Positions 53,591 to 64,000 of a DNA stretch of 64,000 nucleotides are shown one piece after another (position 1 is the stretch's first letter; each line of letters opens with the position of its first letter). A program made the position numbers and the translations under genes. The notes under the pieces are model-generated. The model did no database searches. It was given only the letters and a program-made list of their open reading frames with translations, and had not been told where the DNA came from. The stretch is from positions 1,327,326 through 1,391,325 of the forward strand of contig NC_061817.1 of the NCBI RefSeq assembly GCF_021462225.1. Direction: 5' to 3'. The DNA is from Girardinichthys multiradiatus (lineage: Eukaryota > Chordata > Actinopteri > Cyprinodontiformes > Goodeidae).

Positions 53591-54205
53591 AGAAAATGTG
53601 ATGTTTGTTTCACAATGTGCCATTTGAATGATAATATTAAAAGCTCATAACATTCAAATACACAGACATGCATCAGTAATTATAAATAATATTCATTCTC
53701 CCCTTTAGCTGTTGGTTTCTGTCACAATCCACAGGTGTTGGTGGATTTTGTTTTTTTTGTGTTTGTGTTTACGTCTTGCTTTATTCCCGTGTTCATTATT
53801 ATTAGATAAGTGTTGCCGTATTGGTTCATTTCTTTATGTTTAGTTTCTTCGTTATTTGAGTTATTTCCTGTTAGATATTTCCCCTAGGTGTTGGCTATGG
53901 TTGCCATTTGATTTTATGTTTTTTCACTATTTTATTGTTGTTTATGTTGTTCTTCACGTCTTGCATCTGTTTATTTTTCTGTGGTCATATTTGTTAGGTG
54001 TTTTTCATGCTTTTCTTTGCATTTAACTGTCTATATTATTCTTGTGGTCCTACTTGGAGTTATTCTTTGTTAGTTTTTCCCATATCTTTGTTAGTTTTTG
54101 TCATGTTTTTGCTTTCATTGTCTGCCACTGCAATCAGAATATGTTTTTTCCACCTCCTTCAAGCCAATCGGCCTTACTGTTTTTGCCTGCTCCATGCATT
54201 ATATA
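53591..54205. other. T-rich repeat-like intronic sequence interrupted by Tc1 copy B
   Basis: T-rich sequence with GTTTT/GTTTAT runs that continues after the transposon at 55,808 (ACTCTTTGGTTCTGTTCACT), probably one interspersed repeat. No coding feature supported. Confidence 0.45.
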
Positions 54206-55807
54206 CAGGTCCTTCTCAAAAGATTAGCATATTGTGATAAAGTTTATTATTTTCCATAATGTCATGATGAAAATTTAACATTCATATATTTTAGATTCAT
54301 TGCACACTAACTGAAATATTTCTGGTCTTTTATTGTCATAATATGGATGATTGTGGCATACAGCTCATGAAAACCCAAAATTCCTATCTCACAAAATTAG
54401 CATATTTCATCCGACCAATAAAATAAAAGTGTTTTTAATACAAAAAACGTCAATCTTCAAATAATCATGTACAGTTATGCACTCAATACTTGGTCGGAAA
54501 TCCTTTTGCAGAAATGACTGCTTCAATGCGGCGTGGCATGGAGGCAATCAGCCTGTGGCACTGCTGAGGTCTTATGGAGGCCCAGGATGCTTCGATAGCG
54601 GCCTTTAGCTCATCCAGAGTGTTGGGTCTTGAGTCTCTCAACGTTCTCTTCACAATATCCCACAGATTCTCTATGGGGTTCAGGTCAGGAGAGTTGGCAG
54701 GCCAATTGAGCACAGTGATACCATGGTCAGTAAACCATTTACCAATGGTTTTGGCACTGTGAGCAGGTGCCAGGTCGTGCTGAAAAATGAAATCTTCATC
54801 TCCATAAAGCTTTTCAGCAGATGGAAGCATGAAGTGCTCCAAAATCTCCTGATAGCTAGCTGCATTGACCCTGCCCTTGATAAAACACAGTGGACCAACA
54901 CCAGCAGCTGACACGGCACCCCAGACCATGACTGACTGTGGGTACTTGACACTGGACTTCTGGCATTTCCTTCTCCCCAATCTTCCTCCAGACTCTGGCA
55001 CCTTGATTTCTGAATGACATGCAGAATTTGCTTTCATAAGAAAAAAGTACTTTGGACCACTGAGCAACAGTCCAGTGCTGCTTCTCTGTAGCCCAGGTCA
55101 GGCGCTTCTGCCACTGTTTCTGGTTCAAAAGTGGCTTGACCTGGGGAATGCGGCACCTGTAGCCCATTTCCTGCACACGCCTGTGCACAGTGGCTCTGGA
55201 TGTTTCTACTCCAGACTCAGTCCACTGCTTCCGCAGGTCCCCCAAGGTCTGGAATCGGCCCTTCTCCACAATCTTCCTCAGGGTCCGGTCACCTCTTCTC
55301 GTTGTGCAGCGTTTTTTGCCACACTTTTTCCTTCCCACAGACTTCCCACTGAGGTGCCTTGATACAGCACTCTGGGAACAGCCTATTCGTTCAGAAATGT
55401 CTTTCTGTGTCTTACCCTCTTGCTTGAGGGTGTCAATAGTGGCCTTCTGGACAGCAGTCAGGTCGGCAGTCTTACCCATGATTGGGGTTTTGAGTGATGA
55501 ACCAGGCTGGGAGTTTTAAAGGCCTCAGGAATCTTTTGCAGGTGTTTAGAGTTAACTCGTTGATTCAGATGATTAGGTTCATAGCTCGTTTAGAGACCCT
55601 TTTAATGATATGCTAATTTTGTGAGATAGGAATTTTGGGTTTTCATGAGCTGTATGCCAAAATCATCCATATTAAGACAATAAAAGACCTGAAATATTTC
55701 AGTTAGTGTGCAATGAATCTAAAATATATGAATGTTAAATTTTCATCATGACATTATGGATAATAATGAACTTTATCACAATATGCTAATATTTTGAGAA
55801 GGACCCG
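54206..55807 (-). mobile_element. Tc1-like transposon, copy B (1,602 bp, both ends present)
   Basis: CAGGTCCTTCTCAAAAGATT at the left and the inverse TTTTGAGAAGGACCCG at the right, between TA dinucleotides. Same family as copy A, opposite orientation, full length, so it sets the standard size for the family. Confidence 0.93.
54483..55479 (-). pseudogene. Tc1-like transposase, copy B, one 8-base deletion
   Basis: Two overlapping frames (55,479-54,856 and 55,067-54,483) together cover the whole transposase of about 335 residues. They are out of register because copy B has GAAATGCCAGAAGTCC near 54,965 where copies A and C have an extra AAAATGCC. HTH (ERIGCSQSAVSRHLSGKS), FQHDLAPAHSAKT and NSPDLNPIENLWD are intact. 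The first catalytic Asp codon region reads LFSYESKF, i.e. Asp to Tyr, a second inactivating change. Confidence 0.9.
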
Positions 55808-57404
<1,597 letters not shown>

Positions 57405-58243
57405 CTGGTCCTTCTCAAAATATTAGCATATTGTGATAAAGTTCATTATTTTCCATAATGTCATGATGAAAATTTAACATTCATATAATTTAGATTCATT
57501 GCACGCTAACTGAAATATTTCAGGTCTTTTATTGTCTTAATATGGATGATTTTGGCATACAGCTCATGAAAACCCAAAATTCCTATCTCACAAAATTAGC
57601 ATATTTCATCCGACCAATAAAAGAAAAGTGTTTTTAATACAAAAAACATCAACCTTCAAATAATCATGTACAGTTATACACTCAATACTTGGTCGGGAAT
57701 CCTTTGGCAGAAATGACTGCTTCAATGCGGCGTGGCATGGAGGCAATCAGCCTGTGGCACTGCTGAGGTCTTATGGAGGCCCAGGATGCTTCGATAGCGG
57801 CCTTTAGCTCATCCAGAGTGTTGGGTCTTGAGTCTCTCAACGTTCTCTTCACAATATCCCACAGATTCTCTATGGGGTTCAGGTCAGGAGAGTTGGCAGG
57901 CCAATTGAGCACAGTGATACCATGGTCAGTAAACCATTTACCAGTGGTTTTGGCACTGTGAGAAGGTGCCAGGTCGTGCTGAAAAATGAAATCTTCATCT
58001 CCATAAAGCTTTTCAGCAGATGGAAGCATGAAGTGCTCCAAAATCTCCTGATAGCTAGCTGCATTGACCCTGCCCTTGATAAAACACAGTGGACCAACAC
58101 CAGCAGCTGACACGACACCCAAGACCATGACTGACTGTGGGTACTTGACACTGGATTTCTGGCATTTTGGCATTTCCTTCTCCCCAATCTTCCTCCAGAC
58201 TCTGGCACCTTGATTTCTGAATGACATGCAGAATTTGCTTTCA
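57405..58243 (-). mobile_element. Tc1-like transposon, copy C, 3' half only, joined to a LINE piece
   Basis: Left end CTGGTCCTTCTCAAAATATT; then the transposase 3' part on - (57,682 to about 58,243: SKFCMSFRNQG to FPTKY) with an undamaged frame through FQHDLAPSHSAKT and NPIENLWD. At 58,241-58,243 the sequence changes abruptly to LINE endonuclease DNA. The HTH, the first catalytic Asp and the second inverted repeat are missing. Confidence 0.9.
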
Positions 58244-58529
58244 GGTGGACCATGATGTGGTCGGATTGGCCCAGTGCAGCACGTGGGACGGCGTGATAAG
58301 CGTCTCTGATGGTGGAGTAACAGTGATCCAGAATGTTGTCCTCTCTGGTCGGACATTTTATAAACTGTCTATATTTGGGGAGTTCGTGGGTCAGATTACC
58401 TTTGTTAAAGTCGCCAACGACGATTACTAAGGAGTCCGGGTTGGTCCGCTCCACACTCAGTATCTGGTCGGCGAGCATGCGCTGTGCAACCTGCACGTTA
58501 GCTTGCGGCGGGATGTAAACACCGACCAG
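58241..58529 (-). mobile_element. LINE endonuclease fragment fused to Tc1 copy C
   Basis: On - the codons ILVGVYIPPQANVQVAQRML, VIVVGDFNKGNL and [11 protein letters not shown] match the LINE at 23,575-23,870. This piece retains the C that is missing in that LINE. It starts and ends inside the endonuclease, so it did not arrive by normal 5' truncation. Confidence 0.85.
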
Positions 58530-60309
58530 TATCAAGTATTTTTCGTAGTATCGGCATTGTGTTTGAAATTTTAGTATCGTGACGACCCCAACCACAACTG
58601 TCACCAGGGCAATATGCCCTCTTGCTGCAGGTACACCATTGGTTTGCTCTCTTGCTCCACTGTCACCTAAAGATTACAGCTGGGTATTAGAGAGGTCCAT
58701 TTGGTCAAGTTAGGAGTCTGCTAAATGGTAAGTGATGTTATTGCTTGGTGCTTCCCACTGCACCTGATCACATTCACACTGGAGTGGCAAAGTGGCAAAC
58801 CATTACAGAGGGTGGGGTATGCTGTGGTATGCCTCGCGGTAGTGTGTGCAGCCAGCATGCTGGGGTATCTCCAGGGTTGGCAGGGTGCCCAGTCTTTGGC
58901 GTGTTGTGGTGGATTTCCTCCTGTGGCTCTGGCCCCTAGCCAGGCACTGGGCTGCAGTTGTAGTCTGGTGGGTGGGGCGGTGGAGCACGTCTTTTTCCTT
59001 CGCATTGGTGGAGGGGCTGACCGGCCTGCTTGCTGTGACTGGGGTTTGCCTCGCGGAAGTGTGTGCAGCCAGCATGCAGAGGTGCCTCTGGGGTTGACGT
59101 GTGGGGTTGGGGGGGTGCCCGGTCTTTGGCGTGCTTTAGTGGCCTTCCTTCGATGCTTCGTCCTGTGGCTCTGGCCCCCGGACAGGCGCAGTGCTGCAGT
59201 CACAGTCTGGTGGGTGGGGCGGTGGAGCACGTCTTGTACCTGCACTGGGGCAGCAAACGGGTAGTGCTCGGCCTGAGACGGATGGTCGGCTCAGGTGCGG
59301 GTACCCTGCTCGTGCACGTTTACTTTATTTTTTTGTATTTCTCTTTCAGGAACGGGCGGGCTGGGGCTGCTGGCATTGGCTGGGTGGTTGGGCAGTCTTG
59401 GCTGTGAGCTGCTCCGCTGGCTGTCGTGTCCAAGGTAGGTATGTGAGGGCGGTGGGCTAGAGGGTGACAGAGAGGGGTTGCAACATGTGGGGTGGGGAGG
59501 CATTTGGATCTTCTGAGCGGTGACAGTGAAGTTGAGCTGATTGGTGTTTCTCCATGGCCTGTAGTTGCAGTGGCAATGATGAATCGTGGGATTGTGTGGT
59601 TGCGGAGGCATGATGGGGGCCGTCGGTCCTAGGGCTGGGGACAACTTGCCGGGTGAGTTTGTCCCATCTTGGTGTGGGGTCAGGGGTCCGTTGTGAGTAT
59701 TGGGCTCAGTGCGGTCTGCTCTGCTGCACTGGGTGGAGGATGGGGTGGCATTGCACGGGGCCCTTGCCTTGCCATCGCAGCATGCTCTGTAGTGGAGGGC
59801 GGGATGTGGGGGGGCTTGGAGCGGGGCTGTGTGTGGAGCTTGCACTGTGTGGATGTGTCTTCATTGGCTTTTCAGAGGTGGAGCTTGTCTGTGGGGGTGT
59901 GCCCCTGTGGAGAGGGGATTCATGGCATTGGGTTCAGGGACATGTGTTTGATATCAGTGTACTGGCTGGGGGTGGCCCTGTGGGGAATTCATGTTTGGGT
60001 TTATGGGAGGTGAAGGGCTCATGGGGTTGAAATCTGAATGCATTGGGGGATTGAGACAGCTTTGATACTGGCTCTGGTTGGCGGGCTCATTCAGTCTAAG
60101 TAGTACCCTCTTTTGTTCATGGCGCCCTCTCTGGATAAGAACGGGTGTTGCTGGGGGCTGGTGTTGGAACAGGGGTCGAGGTGTGGGCCACGGTTGTTCA
60201 GGTTCAGGCGGTGCCGGCACAAGTCTGGGCTGTTGCTGGGGTACTCTGCCTGTCTCTGCCCCGGAAGGAAGGGGACCACCTCCTGGGTCCAGGGGCTGGT
60301 TGCCTCTCC
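58530..60309. repeat. GC-rich repeat region with a tandem duplication of about 210-220 bases
   Basis: Two successive units (about 58,828-59,047 and 59,048-59,246) share GCCTCGCGG, GTGTGTGCAGCCAGCATGC, TCTTTGGCGTG, TCCTGTGGCTCTGGCCCC and TCTGGTGGGTGGGGCGGTGG. The region is G/T-rich on + and gives many overlapping but domain-free frames. It may be the 5' region of the LINE that follows, or a separate repeat. Confidence 0.6.
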
Positions 60310-61247
60310 TATCCCCACTCCTCTTCCCCCTGTACACAAATGACTGCACCTCATCGGACTCGTCCGTGAAACTCCTTAAGTTTGCAGATGACACCACTGT
60401 CATTGGACTGATCCAGGACAGTGATGAGTCTGCATACAGACAGCAGGTGGATCGGCTGGTCCACTGGTGCAGTCAGAACTACCTTGAACTCAACCCACTC
60501 AAGACTGTGGAAATGGTGGTGGACTTTCGGAGAACACCACCCCCATACACCCCCCTCACCATCCTCAACAACACTGTATCGGCCGTGGACCACTTCAGGT
60601 TCTTAGGAACCACCATCTCTGAGGACCTGAGATGGTCTTCACACATAGACACTGTTCGAAAGAAGGCCCAGCAGAGACTGTACTTCCTGAGGCAAGTCAA
60701 GAAGTTCAACCTTCCAAACGAGCTGCTGGTCATCTTCTACGCTGCCATCATTCAATCTGTCCTGTCTTCATCCATCTCAGTGTGGTTTGGCTCATCCACA
60801 AAACAGGACAGGTCCAGACTGCAACGAATAATCAGGAATGCAGAGAGAATAACCAGGGCTGACCTTCCCTCCATCCAGGACTTATACAGGTCTAGGGTCA
60901 GGAAAAGAGCTGCTAAAATCTCTGCAGACCCCACACACCCTGCACATAAACTGTTCAGAGCTTTACCTTCAGGCCGCCGTTACAGAGCACTGTTCACTAA
61001 AACCAGCCACCACAGAGACAGTTTCTTTCCCCAGGCTGTTTCTCTGTTGAACATTCAATGGAGTACAAAACAACAGCATACAGATGTTGCAAATGCACCT
61101 TTTTATTATATATGTGTATATTGTACATTGTAAATATGTATATTCTGTAATACAAAAACAAAACCAAAGACCAAAGTGTACCGGAGTCAAATTCCTTGTT
61201 TGTATGTACGAACTTGGCAATAAAGCTGATTCTGATTCTGATTCTGA
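60310..61247 (+). mobile_element. LINE 3' part: reverse-transcriptase C-terminal half and tail
   Basis: A frame running to 61,133 carries LSPLLFPLYTNDCTSS, KFADDTTVIGLIQDSDES with an intact FADD box, VEMVVDFRRTPP, FRFLGTTISEDL, KKAQQRLYFLRQVKKFNL and GRRYRALFTKTSHHRDSFFP. The same blocks occur in the LINE at 22.9-26.3 kb but with many differences, so this is a related subfamily. It ends AATAAAGCTGATTCTGATTC. It is 5'-truncated just before the SPQG block. Confidence 0.88.
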
Positions 61248-61254
61248 TCATACA

Positions 61255-61860
61255 CCTACTTTAAAAATCTGCTGTCATCTGGACAAAGCAGGCAGTGCTG
61301 TGAGAATCATATTCTTGTTAATTTCTCTAGTGCATTTAACACAATTCCACCTGATTTACTTTGTCAGTAACTCCATGATACACAGGTGGAGACCTCAAAA
61401 ATTGCATGGATCAAAGCCTACCTGACAAACAGACCACAGTTTGTGAATCTGAAGGGTCATGTGTCTAATCAGGTAGTCAGCAGCACAGGAGCAGCACAGG
61501 AGCAGCACAGGAGCACCACAGGGAACGGTACTCTCACAATTCCTTTACACTCTGTCACCTTAGACTTCCAGTACAAGACTGACTCATGTAATCTGCAAAA
61601 ATACTCAGATGACTCTGCAGTCATGGGGTGTACAAGAAGGGACAGAGTAGACTGTACTTCTTGAGGAAACTTAGGCCCTTCAGCATTTGCAGCAAGATTC
61701 TCCAGATCTTGTATAAACCTGTAGTGGAAAGTGTGTATACCAGTGACATATATAGCTGTATACGAAACCTGTATACGACTTAAAACAATATTTAATTTCC
61801 TTTTTAATTTTTCCTTAATCCTTTTTCATTAATTTCTTATTTTTGAATTGAATTCACCTG
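61255..61860 (+). mobile_element. Rex1-like LINE fragment, decayed
   Basis: Codon blocks WIKAYLTNRPQFVNL near 61,400 and RLYFLRKLRPF-type near 61,650, then TTTAATTTCCTTTTTAATTT and TTTTTGAATTGAATT at the end, as in Rex1 3' regions. A GGAGCAGCACA unit is repeated three times near 61,485-61,520. Confidence 0.6.
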
Positions 61861-63285
<1,425 letters not shown>

Positions 63286-63660
63286 CCCTTTGTCTGCTGA
63301 TTCCAAAGGAGAAGTCTGGCTTTGGCAGTTGCTGGAAGAACTGCACTTGCCTGACTGCATTGTGTGAAGGTCAAAGGTGGTGCAGTGGAGATGTTTTTCT
63401 TGAGTTGGGCTTGGTCCCTCAGTGACAGTAAAGGGAATTATTAACCCTTTAGCAAACCAGGACAATTTCATGATCCGATCTTTGAGAAACAGTTTGGGGA
63501 TGGACCCAAACATGACTGTGCACCTGTGCATAAAGTGATGTACATAAAGACATGGATGAGCGAGTTTGTGCTGGTTGGTTACATTTTCTCTCACACAGGT
63601 CCTGACTTCAACCTGACAGAACCCCTTTGGGATGAATTAGAGTTCAAAATTAAAGTCACC
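63286..63660 (+). mobile_element. Old Tc1-like transposon remnant
   Basis: Decayed transposase codons: ACCCAAACATGACTGTGCAC, AAGACATGGATGAGCGAGTT, GGTCCTGACTTCAACCTGAC and TGGGATGAATTAGAGTTC, corresponding to the HDCAPVHK, KTWMDEF, SPDLNP and WDELE blocks of fish Tc1. Same lineage as 28,190-28,620, not the CAGGTCC family. Confidence 0.7.
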
Positions 63661-63714
63661 GTTGCCATCTTGCTTTTCTATTCTGTTCTGTCTATATTTA
63701 GCAGAAGCTTTATA

Positions 63715-64000
63715 CAGGTCCTTCTCAAAATATTAGCATATTGTGATAAAGTTCATTATTTTCCATAATGTCATGATGAAAATTTAACATTCATATATTT
63801 TAGATTCATTGCACACTAACTGAAACATTTCAGGTCTTTTATTGTCTTAATACGGATGATTTTGGCATACAGCTCATTAAAACCCAAAATTCCTATCTCA
63901 CAAAATTAGCATATTTCATCCGACCAATAAAAGAAAAGTGTTTTTTTTACAAAAAACGTCAACCTTCAAATAATCATGTACAGTTATGCACTCAATACTT
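63715..64000 (-). mobile_element. Tc1-like transposon, copy D, cut by the window end
   Basis: Left end CAGGTCCTTCTCAAAATATT preceded by TA, then the same inverted-repeat sequence as copies B and C. The transposase would read on - from beyond 64,000; only its last codons (end of the SIEYLV/CITVH spacer region) are reached. Confidence 0.9.

Noticed and set aside
58725..60030. Several long overlapping frames on both strands
   Set aside because: They come from GC-rich, G/T-biased repeated DNA with few stop codons; no domain is present in any of them.

Overview
The window is vertebrate nuclear DNA, almost certainly from a ray-finned fish. It holds five spliced exons of a carbonic-anhydrase-related protein 10 (CA10-type) gene on the + strand, very long introns, and the usual teleost mix of Tc1-like transposons, jockey/L2/Rex-type LINEs, a PIF/Harbinger remnant and abundant interspersed repeats. 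The repeats around 18.9 kb and 51.5 kb suggest a percomorph, perhaps a cyprinodontiform, but the species cannot be fixed from this sequence alone. Two large Polinton/Maverick (adintovirus-like) elements lie in or next to the introns of this gene, in opposite orientation. LAYOUT: 1-12.6 kb is Polinton copy 1, cut by the left window edge. It carries family B DNA polymerase, packaging ATPase, a small basic protein and a conserved unknown protein on +, then protease, major capsid protein, a pVI/pX-like basic protein, minor capsid protein, integrase and two regulatory-looking unknown genes on -, and it ends in a terminal repeat near 12,625. 12.6-19.4 kb is intron with a LINE/SINE-type repeat, a 1.1 kb AT-rich minisatellite, a PIF/Harbinger remnant and a LINE remnant. 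19.39-30.11 kb holds three CA10-type exons separated by LINE insertions. 30,480-48,465 is Polinton copy 2, complete with both terminal inverted repeats of about 1.1-1.3 kb and a near-perfect 6-bp target duplication. It is the mirror image of copy 1 and is more decayed: nonsense codons, frameshifts, a 300-bp in-frame polymerase deletion, a probable solo LTR in the minor capsid gene and a repeat insertion at the polymerase 5' region. 48.5-64 kb is intron with four related Tc1-like copies, several LINE fragments and the last two visible exons (56.4 and 62.2 kb). HOW IT FITS TOGETHER: in both Polintons the genes form two convergent blocks. The + block of copy 1 is replication (polymerase) plus packaging ATPase, and the - block is the virion module plus integrase and the TIR-proximal genes; the blocks meet at an AT-rich patch with poly(A) signals on both strands. 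In copy 1 the ATPase, protease, major capsid, pVI/pX-like, minor capsid and integrase frames are all open, whereas the polymerase, the basic/hydrophobic small gene, the conserved unknown gene and the two TIR-proximal genes are interrupted. Both copies share one +1 frame change at an A-run in the polymerase; most other lesions are private to one copy. The host exons keep open frames and canonical splice sites, so the elements appear to be tolerated as intronic passengers.
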